In this document: one piece after another, positions 17,230 through 25,054 of the stretch | How positions within the stretch are numbered: position 1 is the first letter of the stretch | How the letters are laid out: every line of letters begins with the position of its first letter | Assembly (NCBI GenBank): GCA_012719535.1 | Contig: JAAYAC010000032.1 | Location: 1-34,471, forward strand | DNA length: 34,471 bases | Source of the DNA: Syntrophomonadaceae bacterium | GTDB taxonomy: Bacteria > Bacillota > Syntrophomonadia > Syntrophomonadales > Syntrophothermaceae | Direction: 5' to 3' | Notes under the pieces: generated by a model | Seen by the model: only the letters and a program-made list of their open reading frames with translations | Database searches by the model: none | Told to the model about the DNA's origin: nothing | Made by a program: the position numbers and the translations under genes

Positions 17230-17507
17230 TAGCAGCAAAGGTGATGATGAAGGAAAGTAGCTCCGTGGAATCCTACAGGGAGGAGGCGTCGTGACTGGAA
17301 GCGCCTCCAGGAGGAAGCAGAGTGAAGTTCCCTTCTGAACTCCCGGCTGAAACCAGTTCAGGCAAGTAGGTCGAGGCGGAGACTTCCACCGTTAAAAGGA
17401 AGGGGATATCGGATGACAGATCCCGTATCCTGAACGAGCGGACCTTAGTCAAGTTGGGTGGTACCGCGGAAAGCCAGCTTTCCGTCCCAAGGGAGGGAAA
17501 GCTTTTT
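17230..17507 (+). promoter_or_regulatory. T-box riboswitch, tRNA-Phe specific by its specifier
   Basis: A leader that reads uncharged tRNA and lets transcription continue when it is scarce. Visible parts: AGTA (17256-17259) near the 5' side of stem I; an apical hairpin GAGGCG/CGCCTC; the specifier region GTGAA-6nt-TTC-T-GAACTC with TTC (Phe) at 17333-17335; stem III GGATA...TATCC (17404-17430); and the T-box TTGGGTGGTACCGCGG (17454-17469). The terminator follows. The Phe codon fits the downstream genes aroF and pheA. The base after the specifier is T, where a purine is more usual, so the codon call rests on spacing by analogy with B. subtilis tyrS plus gene context. Confidence 0.9.
17477..17507 (+). 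terminator. First T-box terminator
   Basis: GCTTTCC (17477-17483) pairs with GGAAAGC (17496-17502), a G-G mismatch follows, then TCCC pairs with GGGA around an AA loop. TTTTT at 17503-17507. Confidence 0.85.
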
Positions 17508-17525
17508 GTTTGGTTGGGGAACTGT

Positions 17526-17618
17526 ATCCCGTATCCTGCCGAGTGGGCTTTTAAGCCAAATTGGGTGGTACCGCGAGCAGGCATAACCTCTCGTCCCTTT
17601 GTCGGATGAGAGGTTTTT
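17526..17618 (+). promoter_or_regulatory. Second, partial T-box module (stem III-like, T-box, terminator)
   Basis: A second T-box sequence TTGGGTGGTACCGCG (17561-17575) follows the first terminator by about 50 nt. There is no room for another stem I or specifier. 17526-17575 aligns with 17420-17468 of the first module: both begin ATCCCGTATCCTG, share CGAG, and end in the identical T-box, so the segment looks like a tandem duplication of the 3' half of the riboswitch. It has its own terminator. Confidence 0.8.
17587..17618 (+). terminator. Second T-box terminator
   Basis: CCTCTCGTCC (17587-17596) pairs with GGATGAGAGG (17604-17613), including one G-T pair. TTTTT at 17614-17618. Its loop and stem differ from the first terminator, so the hairpin itself has diverged. 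Confidence 0.85.
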
Positions 17619-17639
17619 AATTTATAGGAGGTGGTGGCT

Positions 17640-17765
17640 ATGACCAGTGACTTTGACTTTATACCGCCAGGTTTTTATGGAGCGAATGGATACTTGCGAA
17701 GGGGGGAAAGGAATGCCGGTTCTATTAAAGGAAGAAGGAAGAGAGATAAAGGTAAAATAACATAA
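17640..17765 (+). CDS. Possible 41-aa peptide ORF between T-box and aroF
   Basis: ATG 17640 is preceded by an excellent site, AGGAGGTGGTGG (17627-17638). The peptide begins [18 protein letters not shown] and ends in a run of Lys/Arg. It has three Phe and two Tyr in its first 18 residues, with all three Phe coded TTT. I know no homologue. It could be a leader peptide, a small unknown protein, or a relic of an older aroF 5' end, although it does not resemble the N-terminal domain of DAHP synthases. Its stop lies 25 nt before the aroF GTG. Confidence 0.35.
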   Translation: MTSDFDFIPPGFYGANGYLRRGERNAGSIKGRRKRDKGKIT

Positions 17766-17790
17766 AGATAAGGTTAAGACGAGAGTCTCG

Positions 17791-18555
17791 GTGGGAGGTC
17801 GTGTTTTCGGCAGTGAAGAGGTGGTAATCATAGCCGGGCCGTGCGCCGTCGAGAGTGAGGAGATGTTGTGGGAAATTGCCGTCAGGATAAAAGAAGCAGG
17901 GGCGGCACTGCTGAGAGGTGGGGCGTATAAGCCCAGGACTTCCCCCTATAGCTTTCAGGGGCTTGGCGAACAAGGCCTGAAGGTACTGGCCCGGGTGGGT
18001 AAGGCACTGGATATGCCCGTAGTCACCGAAGTGGTGGACACCGGGGATGTTGAGACGGTGGCGGCTTATGCCGACGTTCTGCAGGTAGGCGCCAGGAACA
18101 TGCAGAATTATTCACTGCTCAAAAAGTTGGGGACCATCGACAAGCCGGTGATACTTAAAAGGGGTATATCGGCCACTGTTGAAGAATGGCTGATGGCGGC
18201 CGAGTATATCTTACTGGCCGGCAACGAGCAGGTAGTTTTGTGTGAGCGGGGGATTCGCACTTATGAGCCCTGGACCCGCAATACGCTGGATCTGTCAGCA
18301 GTTGCCCTGGTTAAACACCTGTCCCACCTGCCGGTGATAGCGGACCCGAGTCATGCCACCGGTCTTGCCCACCTGGTCGGGCCGATGGCCAGGGCGGCGG
18401 TGGCAGCTGGCGTTGACGGGCTCATGGTGGAGGTGCACATAGCCCCAGAGCGGGCTTTGTCGGATGGGGCACAGTCCTTGACTCCGGACCAGTTCGGCCA
18501 TCTGGTCCGTGAAGTCGACCTTCTGGCCGGCCTGATGGGAAGGAGGGTCCGGTAA
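17791..18555 (+). CDS. aroF: 3-deoxy-7-phosphoheptulonate (DAHP) synthase, short type I-beta
   Basis: First enzyme of aromatic amino-acid synthesis: phosphoenolpyruvate + erythrose-4-phosphate to DAHP. Motifs: [10 protein letters not shown] (residues 13-22), [56 protein letters not shown] and DPSHATG. At 254 aa it lacks the N-terminal regulatory ferredoxin-like domain of the Thermotoga form, as in the short archaeal enzymes. The start is uncertain. GTG 17791 has only a weak GAGAG site and cuts into the first beta strand; codons upstream (KTRVSV) still look homologous, but TAA at 17758 blocks the frame, beyond which an ATG at 17713 with GGGGGGAAAGGA lies in the same frame. Controlled by the Phe T-box; pheA follows by 1 nt. 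Confidence 0.85.
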   Translation: MGGRVFGSEEVVIIAGPCAVESEEMLWEIAVRIKEAGAALLRGGAYKPRTSPYSFQGLGEQGLKVLARVGKALDMPVVTEVVDTGDVETVAAYADVLQVGARNMQNYSLLKKLGTIDKPVILKRGISATVEEWLMAAEYILLAGNEQVVLCERGIRTYEPWTRNTLDLSAVALVKHLSHLPVIADPSHATGLAHLVGPMARAAVAAGVDGLMVEVHIAPERALSDGAQSLTPDQFGHLVREVDLLAGLMGRRVR

Positions 18556-18556
18556 G

Positions 18557-19429
18557 ATGGAGGTAACATGTGCAGTTCTCGGCCCCAGGGGTACCTTTTC
18601 CAGTGAAGCTGCCCACCGCTACTGGGGTGGGAACGTCAAACTGTTGGAGGTGGACAGCATTGCGGAGGTTTTCTACATGGTTACCCATGGTTCCGTAGAC
18701 GCGGGGATGGTACCGCTGGAAAACAGCTTGTCCGGAAGTATAGCCACGACCATGGACAAACTGGAAGAGAATCCGGTATTTATTGCCGGAGAAATACTCA
18801 TGTCTATCAACCACTGTCTCCTGGCTGCCGCCGCTCTATCTCTGCACGAGGTTGAACTGGTTATATCCCAGCCCCAGGTCCTGGTACAGTGTGAGAAGTT
18901 TCTCAAGACCTTTCTCCCTGAAGCCCGCCGGGAGATTGTCGAAAGCACGGCCCGTGCGGCCAGCATCATTAGAACGGAGACCCGGCGGGCGGCAGCCATA
19001 GGACCATACCAGGCTGCATCCATATACGGCCTCAAGGTCATACGGTCAGGGATACAGGACAATCCTAACAACAAGACCAGGTTTATTCACCTGAGCCGGA
19101 CCCTGAGCTACTCCGAAGGGGCCGACAAGAGCTCCCTGGTTTTTTCGCTACAGGATAGACCGGGGGCTCTCTACCGGGCTGTGGGTGCATTTGCCCGCCG
19201 GAACGTCAACATGGTCAAGATTGAATCACGCTCCCGGCAGCACCGGTCTGATGAATACCGATTTTTCGTAGATATCGAAGGTACGCCCCGCAACGCGCAG
19301 GTGGCAGAAGCTTTGCACGAGTTGCAGGAAGTCAGTATTGGCTATCGTTTTCTGGGTAGTTACCGGTCGGCCGAAAAGCGAGGGGAGGGAAATGCCAAAC
19401 GACAGGTTGTTGCACAGGTTGGGAAGTAA
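18557..19429 (+). CDS. pheA: Prephenate dehydratase
   Basis: Converts prephenate to phenylpyruvate in phenylalanine synthesis. A 290-aa stand-alone enzyme without a chorismate mutase domain. Catalytic part: LGPRGTFSSEAA (residues 7-18), PLENSLSGSIATTMD, and NKTRFIHLSR with the conserved TRF. C-terminal ACT domain (about 190-270): DRPGALYRAVGAFARRNVNMVKIESRS, whose GAL and ESR motifs bind phenylalanine for feedback inhibition. ATG 18557 is 1 nt after the aroF stop, with AGGAGGG (18541-18547) inside aroF, so the genes are translationally close. The T-box senses Phe-tRNA, giving transcriptional control in addition to feedback. Confidence 0.93.
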   Translation: MEVTCAVLGPRGTFSSEAAHRYWGGNVKLLEVDSIAEVFYMVTHGSVDAGMVPLENSLSGSIATTMDKLEENPVFIAGEILMSINHCLLAAAALSLHEVELVISQPQVLVQCEKFLKTFLPEARREIVESTARAASIIRTETRRAAAIGPYQAASIYGLKVIRSGIQDNPNNKTRFIHLSRTLSYSEGADKSSLVFSLQDRPGALYRAVGAFARRNVNMVKIESRSRQHRSDEYRFFVDIEGTPRNAQVAEALHELQEVSIGYRFLGSYRSAEKRGEGNAKRQVVAQVGK

Positions 19430-19457
19430 GGGAAACTGAGATAGGAGTGGACATGGA

Positions 19458-20954
19458 GTGATAATCCGGGTTGAAGCCGCACCCCCCGAGTTGATCAGCC
19501 GCCTGCACGATATTGTCAGGCTCTATTACCCGGGTTGCTGCCTGGTAACCGGGCAGGTGGCCGGGGTCGCCGCAAGCATTAGCATAAAGATGGCAAGAAA
19601 GAAAGAGGGTGAGGCTCTCCACCTGCAGGCTGAGGTAAGCAGCAATGGCCGGAAAACCGCTGCTGAAGAAGTGTTTCCCCTGCCGGGGAACGATAGGGAA
19701 AAAGAAGGGGAGGCCCGGCGGCTGGCACGGCTGTTTATCTACCGGCTTCTTTCACGGCATCATGGGGGAAAAACTTACCCCTATGGAATCCTTACGGGGG
19801 TCAGACCTACCAAGCTGGTGCACCGGTGGTTGGATGAGGGAATGGATGGTGCAGACATTGAACAGGTATTGCGGGAGAAGTACGCGTTACGCCATGACAA
19901 AGCACGGCTGCTGACCGGTATTGCCGGAAGGAACCGTGGCTACTTGCCGGTCCCGGAAGAGGCTGCCCGTCTTGTCAGTGTGTACATCGGTATCCCGTAT
20001 TGCCCGAGCCGGTGTCATTATTGCTCGTTTCCGGGTACGGTCCTCGAGGATTACTGCGGGCAATTGAAGCCATTCCTGGAAGCCCTCCGGAAGGAGGTGG
20101 AAGCCCTGGGACGAGCCCTGCATGAGTTGAAGCTGGCAGTGCAGTGTATATACGTCGGAGGGGGCACCCCCACGGTGCTGGCTGAAGATGACCTGAGCCG
20201 GATGTTTGACTGGTTACATCGTTACTACATCAGTGACCAGACGGTGGAAATAACGGTAGAGGCGGGACGACCCGACACCCTCAACCCGACCAAGCTCAGG
20301 ACCCTGGCCGGGCTCGGGGTAAGCCGGATTTCGGTTAACCCCCAGACCATGAACGACCCTACTTTGCGGCTCATAGGGAGGAATCATTCCGTCGAGGAGG
20401 TGGTGCGTTCGGTAGAATGGGCGCGAGAAGCGGGATTCAGACAAATCAATATGGACTTGATAGTGGGGCTACCCCACGAGGGGATAGCTGAAAACACGAA
20501 CACAGCAGAAATGGTCTTACAGTTAAGGCCGGAAAACATTACTGTTCACACGCTGGCCTTGAAGAGAGGTTCATTGCTGGCACAAACTCCGGTTAGCGAA
20601 TCTCTGCAGGAGCGGGTGGAAGAGGTAGAACAAGGGGTGAAACTCTTTCAGGACTTGTTGACCGCAGCCGGTTATGTTCCTTACTATCTTTACCGCCAGA
20701 AGTATATGCGGGCCAACCTGGAGAACCTGGGTTACGCATTTCCCGGCCAGTTCTGCATCTATAACATCCAGGTGATAGAAGAGCGGCAGACAATTCTCGG
20801 CCTGGGTTGTGGCGCCGCCAGCAAGTTTGTGAATCCCCGGGGCTGGACATTGAAGTCCCTTTACAACCCCAAAGACCCGGTGAGTTACCGGAATTCTGTG
20901 GACCGTCTGGCGGGGCGCAAAGTTGACAACCTGCTGGGGCTTGGCATAGAATAA
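19458..20954 (+). CDS. hemZ: HemZ-like radical SAM coproporphyrinogen III oxidase-family protein
   Basis: A 498-aa radical SAM protein. The 4Fe-4S site is YCPSRCHYC (C182, C186, C189), followed by YVGGGTPT, VEAGRPDTL and VSVNPQT-like (ISVNPQTMND) segments typical of the HemN superfamily. The first about 170 residues form an extra N-terminal region found in the Firmicute HemZ branch. The family is described as oxygen-independent coproporphyrinogen oxidase-like, but the true reaction of HemZ members is not certain. GTG 19458 follows AGGAG (19443-19447). It lies between pheA and hisS, a common Clostridia position. Confidence 0.85.
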   Translation: MIIRVEAAPPELISRLHDIVRLYYPGCCLVTGQVAGVAASISIKMARKKEGEALHLQAEVSSNGRKTAAEEVFPLPGNDREKEGEARRLARLFIYRLLSRHHGGKTYPYGILTGVRPTKLVHRWLDEGMDGADIEQVLREKYALRHDKARLLTGIAGRNRGYLPVPEEAARLVSVYIGIPYCPSRCHYCSFPGTVLEDYCGQLKPFLEALRKEVEALGRALHELKLAVQCIYVGGGTPTVLAEDDLSRMFDWLHRYYISDQTVEITVEAGRPDTLNPTKLRTLAGLGVSRISVNPQTMNDPTLRLIGRNHSVEEVVRSVEWAREAGFRQINMDLIVGLPHEGIAENTNTAEMVLQLRPENITVHTLALKRGSLLAQTPVSESLQERVEEVEQGVKLFQDLLTAAGYVPYYLYRQKYMRANLENLGYAFPGQFCIYNIQVIEERQTILGLGCGAASKFVNPRGWTLKSLYNPKDPVSYRNSVDRLAGRKVDNLLGLGIE

Positions 20955-20997
20955 GTTTTAGTATTTTAGGCAGTTTTGCCCGTTTTTTGGAGGAATC

Positions 20998-22263
20998 ATG
21001 GACATAACGGGGCCGCGTGGCACTTATGATATACTGCCGGATAAAGTCGGAAAATGGCACCGGCTGGAGCGGGTAATGAGGCAAACCGCAGAACTGTATG
21101 GGTATCAGGAGGTTAGAACCCCGCTCTTTGAGCATACCGAGCTCTTTGCCCGTGGTGTGGGAGATACGACGGATATCGTGCAGAAAGAAATGTACACCTT
21201 CCAGGATAAGGGCGGGCGCAGCTTGACCCTGCGACCGGAAGGTACCGCGCCATGTGCCCGGGCTTTTATCCAACACCGGGTTTACAGCCAACCGCAACCG
21301 ACCAAGTGGTATTACATTGGTCCCATGTTCCGCTATGACCGGCCGCAAGCCGGGCGTTACCGCCAGTTTCACCAGTTTGGGGCAGAAACCTTTGGGAGCC
21401 GTAGCCCGGCCGTGGACGCGGAAATCATCACCCTGATGGTGGATATTGTAACCCGGCTGGGTTTAAGAGATTATGAGGTTCATCTCAACAGCGTGGGATG
21501 TGGGAGATGCCGCCTGGAATACCGGCGGAAACTGGCGGAGTTTTTACAGCCCTTGCAAGCCGAACTCTGTGACGATTGCCGGAAAAGAGTAGATATAAAC
21601 CCGTTGAGGATTATCGATTGCAAGGAGCGGAGATGCCAGGAGGTTCTAACCGGATTGCCCGTATTGCGCGACTACCTCTGTGCGGAATGTGCTGGTCATT
21701 TTGCCGCTGTACGCAGGTATTTAGACCAGTACGCGATAGCTTACGTTCTGGACGACCGTTTGGTCAGGGGACTTGACTACTACACCAACACTGCTTTTGA
21801 ACTTCACGTTGCCGGGATCGGTGCGCAAAGCGCAGTGGGAGGTGGTGGCAGGTACGATGGCCTGGTGGCCGCATGCGGAGGTCCGGATGTCCCGGGCATT
21901 GGGTTTGCCATTGGCATGGAAAGGCTTCTGTTGGCTCTGGAGGAAAATCTGGTGGAAGCAGTGCTTCCTGAAGGATTGGAAGTGTTTGTGGCCTATACTG
22001 GTGAAGAGTGTGAAGTGGTAGCCCACCAGGTACTGCGGGAACTACGGCAGGCCGGCATCAGAACCGACCGCGACTATATGGGGCGTAGTCTTAAGGCTCA
22101 GATGAAACAGGCTGACCGGTTGCAGGTCGCTCTGGTCGTCCTGATTGGTGAGGAGGAAATGAAAAAGAGTTTTTACACATTACGAGACATGGATACCAAA
22201 GCGCAGTACCAAATTGAGCAAGCCATGCTAGTCACCGAAATAAAACGGATTTTGGGAAAGTAA
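20998..22263 (+). CDS. hisS: Histidyl-tRNA synthetase
   Basis: A class II aminoacyl-tRNA synthetase charging tRNA-His, cytosolic dimer, 421 aa (normal length). N terminus GPRGTYDILP; motif 1 region VRTPLFEHTELFARGVG; motif 2 GPMFRYDRPQAGRYRQFHQFGAE; His-specific RGLDYYTNTAFE and GGGGRYDGLV; motif 3 GFAIGMERLLLAL. The C-terminal about 90 residues are the anticodon-binding domain. ATG 20998 follows GGAGG with good spacing. aspS begins 17 nt downstream, the usual hisS-aspS pair. No T-box is seen in the 43-nt gap upstream; only a weak hairpin lies there. Confidence 0.96.
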   Translation: MDITGPRGTYDILPDKVGKWHRLERVMRQTAELYGYQEVRTPLFEHTELFARGVGDTTDIVQKEMYTFQDKGGRSLTLRPEGTAPCARAFIQHRVYSQPQPTKWYYIGPMFRYDRPQAGRYRQFHQFGAETFGSRSPAVDAEIITLMVDIVTRLGLRDYEVHLNSVGCGRCRLEYRRKLAEFLQPLQAELCDDCRKRVDINPLRIIDCKERRCQEVLTGLPVLRDYLCAECAGHFAAVRRYLDQYAIAYVLDDRLVRGLDYYTNTAFELHVAGIGAQSAVGGGGRYDGLVAACGGPDVPGIGFAIGMERLLLALEENLVEAVLPEGLEVFVAYTGEECEVVAHQVLRELRQAGIRTDRDYMGRSLKAQMKQADRLQVALVVLIGEEEMKKSFYTLRDMDTKAQYQIEQAMLVTEIKRILGK

Positions 22264-22279
22264 CAGGGAGGTAGCTAAG

Positions 22280-24043
22280 GTGTTGAAAAGGACCCACAGT
22301 GCTCGGGAGATCACTCCACTAATGGTTGGGCAAAAGGTGGTTCTAAACGGTTGGGTGGACACCCGCCGGGACCATGGGGGCTTGATATTTGTGGACTTGC
22401 GGGACCGTTCCGGCGTAATCCAACTGGTTTTCAGTCCCGACGTGGACGCGGAAGCTTTCCGGATAGGGGAACAGGTGCGCGGGGAGCATGTTATTGCTGT
22501 TGCCGGGCAGGTAAGGATGCGACCGGAGGGCACGGAAAACCTGAACCTGGAAACCGGGACGGTGGAGGTATATGTTGACCGGGCCGAGGTTTTCAACAAG
22601 GCGAAAACGCCTCCCTTTTACATTGAGGACAATGTGGACGTAGATGAGCTGCTCCGCCTGCGTTACCGCTACCTGGATCTCAGGCGGCCCGAAATGAAGA
22701 GGAACCTGGAATTGCGACACCGGATAACCAAAGCCCTACGGGACTTCTTGGACGACCGGGGCTTCCTGGAGATTGAGACGCCAATGCTTACCAAAAGTAC
22801 CCCGGAGGGTGCCCGGGACTACCTGGTCCCCAGCCGGGTGCATCCGGGAGAATTCTATGCCCTGCCGCAGTCACCGCAACTTTTCAAGCAGTTGCTGATG
22901 GTGGCCGGAATGGAAAAGTATTTTCAGGTCGCCAGGTGCTTCCGGGACGAGGATCTGCGGGCCGATCGCCAGCCCGAGTTTACCCAGCTGGACATGGAGA
23001 TGTCTTTTATTGACGAGGAAGACATTCTGGGGTTGGTGGAAGCAATGTTGGCCCATGTCTTTGCCCAGGGGCTCGGTCTTTCGATAACTACCCCCTTTCC
23101 CAGGTTGACCTACCGGGAGGCCATGCGGCGGTACGGGACCGACAAGCCTGATCTCCGTTTCGGTTGGGAATTGGTCGACCTGACCGACCTGGTGCGGGAA
23201 GTCGATTTTGCGGTATTTTCCACAGCCATTCAGGCGGGGGGAGTGGTCAGAGCACTTAATGCCAGAACCTGTGGTTCATTCTCCCGGAGGGAGATCGATG
23301 ACCTGACCCGCTCGGCGTTGAACTGGGGCGCCAAAGGGTTGGCCTGGATCAACGTAACCGCAGAAGGTCCGAAGTCCCCCATAGTCAAGTTTTTCAGCCA
23401 GGCGGTAATAGAGCAGATCCTGGAGGCCCTCGAGGCCCGGGTGGGAGATTTATTGCTGTTTTGTGCCGACCAGGAAGCAGTGGTGGCCAGGGTGCTGGGG
23501 GCGCTGCGGCTGGAACTGGCCGGTAAACTGAACCTGGTGAACCGGGATGATTTCAAATTTGTCTGGGTGGTCGATTTCCCCCTGCTCGAGTACGATGAAG
23601 AGGAAAAAAGGTATGTGGCCGTTCACCATCCGTTTACTTCGCCACGCGAAGATGACATTCCCTTGCTGGAGACCGAACCATTAAAGGCGCGGGCACGTGC
23701 CTACGACTTGGTACTCAATGGGGTCGAGATCGGAGGAGGCAGCATAAGAATCCACCAGCGAGAATTGCAGGAAAAGATGTTTTCCTTGTTGGGCCTGTCC
23801 GCGGAAGAAGCCCGGGATAAATTCGGCTTCATGCTGGAGGCTTTTGAATATGGCACACCTCCTCATGGAGGAATCGCCTTCGGCCTGGATCGGTTGTTAA
23901 TGCTCATGGCCCGCCGGGAGAGCATTCGTGATATGATTGCCTTCCCCAAAACCCAGAGTGCTTCCTGCCCCATGACCATGGCCCCGTCTCCGGTTTCCGA
24001 CAAACAGCTAAAGGAGCTGGGCATTAAGGTAAGAACCAGGTAG
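22280..24043 (+). CDS. aspS: Aspartyl-tRNA synthetase, probably non-discriminating
   Basis: A class II synthetase of 587 aa in the bacterial form with GAD insertion. N-terminal OB anticodon domain (GWVDTRRDHGGLIFVDLRD), motif 2 FRDEDLRADRQPEFTQLDMEMSF, GTDKPDLRFG, IGGGSIRIHQRE, and motif 3 GIAFGLDRLLML. Residues H32 and G84 match, at the same spacing, the H31/G83 pair that I recall as the mark of the non-discriminating P. aeruginosa enzyme (E. coli has Leu and Lys). That predicts it also charges tRNA-Asn with Asp, to be amidated by GatCAB. GTG 22280 has GGGAGGT (22266-22272) upstream; TTG 22283 is an alternative. Confidence 0.95.
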   Translation: MLKRTHSAREITPLMVGQKVVLNGWVDTRRDHGGLIFVDLRDRSGVIQLVFSPDVDAEAFRIGEQVRGEHVIAVAGQVRMRPEGTENLNLETGTVEVYVDRAEVFNKAKTPPFYIEDNVDVDELLRLRYRYLDLRRPEMKRNLELRHRITKALRDFLDDRGFLEIETPMLTKSTPEGARDYLVPSRVHPGEFYALPQSPQLFKQLLMVAGMEKYFQVARCFRDEDLRADRQPEFTQLDMEMSFIDEEDILGLVEAMLAHVFAQGLGLSITTPFPRLTYREAMRRYGTDKPDLRFGWELVDLTDLVREVDFAVFSTAIQAGGVVRALNARTCGSFSRREIDDLTRSALNWGAKGLAWINVTAEGPKSPIVKFFSQAVIEQILEALEARVGDLLLFCADQEAVVARVLGALRLELAGKLNLVNRDDFKFVWVVDFPLLEYDEEEKRYVAVHHPFTSPREDDIPLLETEPLKARARAYDLVLNGVEIGGGSIRIHQRELQEKMFSLLGLSAEEARDKFGFMLEAFEYGTPPHGGIAFGLDRLLMLMARRESIRDMIAFPKTQSASCPMTMAPSPVSDKQLKELGIKVRTR

Positions 24044-24052
24044 GTTCCTTTC

Positions 24053-24081
24053 TTGAAAACTCAGGTCGGCTGTGATATTAT
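24053..24081 (+). promoter_or_regulatory. Promoter of the 6S-like RNA locus
   Basis: TTGAAA (24053-24058), 17-nt spacer, TATTAT (24076-24081): 5/6 matches in each box. It starts 10 nt after the aspS stop. Confidence 0.7.
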
Positions 24082-24087
24082 TGAGGT

Positions 24088-24302
24088 GACACAGGAACCA
24101 TGTGTACAGAGGTCTGAAGTCCCTGCTGTGTTCGTGATAAGCCAGTTGATTTTGGCCCAACACCAAAATTAAGGGAGCCTGGACTCTGGGTGTAGCTTGC
24201 ATGCCCAAATAGTTGGGAAGCGAAAAACACTCAGGAGGGCACCCACCTGCTGGGGAAGCAGGTTCAAAATAACTGGCTCCACACGACTCGGTGGGGCTTT
24301 TT
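24088..24302 (+). ncRNA. ssrS: Structured RNA, candidate 6S RNA
   Basis: A promoter-RNA-terminator cassette of about 215 nt with no plausible ORF, between aspS and tcdA. I recall that B. subtilis 6S-1 RNA (bsrA) lies at exactly this place, between aspS and yrvM. Visible helices: GAACC (24095-24099) with GGTTC (24261-24265) bringing the ends together; ATTTTGG/CCAAAAT (24149-24155, 24163-24169); CTGGGTGT/ACACTCAG (24186-24193, 24227-24234) enclosing CCCAA/TTGGG; and ACCTGCT/AGCAGGT (24245-24251, 24257-24263). The last competes with the end-to-end pairing. I could not trace the single long rod with central bubble that defines 6S, so the name rests mainly on synteny and size. Confidence 0.55.
24276..24302 (+). 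terminator. Terminator of the 6S-like RNA
   Basis: GCTCCAC (24276-24282) pairs with GTGGGGC (24291-24297), with one T-G pair. TTTTT at 24298-24302. Confidence 0.75.
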
Positions 24303-24322
24303 CAGTTTATGGAGGCCGGCTG

Positions 24323-25054
24323 ATGGAAGAACAGTGGCTCAGAACAAGAGCACTAATTGGAGAAGAAGGATTACGCATTTTAGCCAATTCGTGGGTGGCG
24401 CTGTTCGGCCTGGGAGGGGTGGGGTCCTTCACTGCCGAGGTCCTGGCCCGGTGCGGAGTTGGCAGGTTAACCCTGGTGGATTATGATGTAGTAACCGCTT
24501 CCAACCTTAACCGCCAGTTGGTAGCCCTCCATTCCACGGTTGGCAAGCTAAAAGTTGAAGTGATGAAAGAGCGTATCCTGGACATAAATCCTTCTGCATA
24601 TGTTACCACTTTTCCCACAAGCTATAACCGGGAGACCACCGACCGGATAATATCGCAACCCTACGATTACGTAGTCGACGCCATCGACTCGGTAAACGAC
24701 AAGCTCTTGCTCCTGCAAACCTGCCGGGAAAAGGGGATTCCGGTGATCAGCTGCATGGGAACCGGTTACCGGATGAATCCAAGTCTGCTGGCAGTGGGAG
24801 ACATCCGGGAGACCAGTCGCTGTCCCCTGGCCCGCAAAATTCGTCGGGGTTTACGCCAGGCGGGAATTGAAGGTGGCATTAAGGTAGTATACTCCAGGGA
24901 GGATCCCCGGTCGGTGGAGAAGTACCCGGGTGTGGTGCCAAGTATGGCCCTGGTTCCCCCGGCGGCAGGTATAATGATGGCGGCCGAGGTAGTGCGGGAC
25001 CTGCTTACAGTAAAGGGTGGTGTAATTGAAGGTAGGCTACCGGGTCATCGGTGA
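24323..25054 (+). CDS. tcdA: tRNA threonylcarbamoyladenosine dehydratase (ThiF/E1-like)
   Basis: An ATP-dependent E1-like enzyme that cyclises t6A37 of tRNA to ct6A. 243 aa. N-terminal adenylation fold: LFGLGGVGSFTAEVLARCGVG (nucleotide loop about 29-35), DYDVVTASNLNRQL, DYVVDAIDSVNDK; then SCMGTGYRMNPS and RCPLARKIRRGLR, typical of the YgdL/YrvM branch. The frame is open upstream to 24197, but ATG 24323 follows GGAGG (24311-24315) and begins the family N terminus MEEQWLRTRALIGEEG. Its last 29 nt overlap the next gene, a ubiquitin-like sulfur carrier. Confidence 0.88.
   Translation: MEEQWLRTRALIGEEGLRILANSWVALFGLGGVGSFTAEVLARCGVGRLTLVDYDVVTASNLNRQLVALHSTVGKLKVEVMKERILDINPSAYVTTFPTSYNRETTDRIISQPYDYVVDAIDSVNDKLLLLQTCREKGIPVISCMGTGYRMNPSLLAVGDIRETSRCPLARKIRRGLRQAGIEGGIKVVYSREDPRSVEKYPGVVPSMALVPPAAGIMMAAEVVRDLLTVKGGVIEGRLPGHR

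Noticed and set aside
20966-20988. Terminator-like GGCA/TGCC hairpin with T6 between hemZ and hisS
   Set aside because: The stem is only 4 bp, too weak to call.
24255-24282. tRNA T-arm-like segment (GGTTCAAA) in the 6S-like region
   Set aside because: No matching T stem, anticodon arm or acceptor stem; the bases belong to the ACCTGCT/AGCAGGT hairpin.
24197-24322. Upstream extension of tcdA
   Set aside because: It runs through the RNA stems and terminator at 24276-24302; ATG 24323 has its own ribosome site and the family N terminus.
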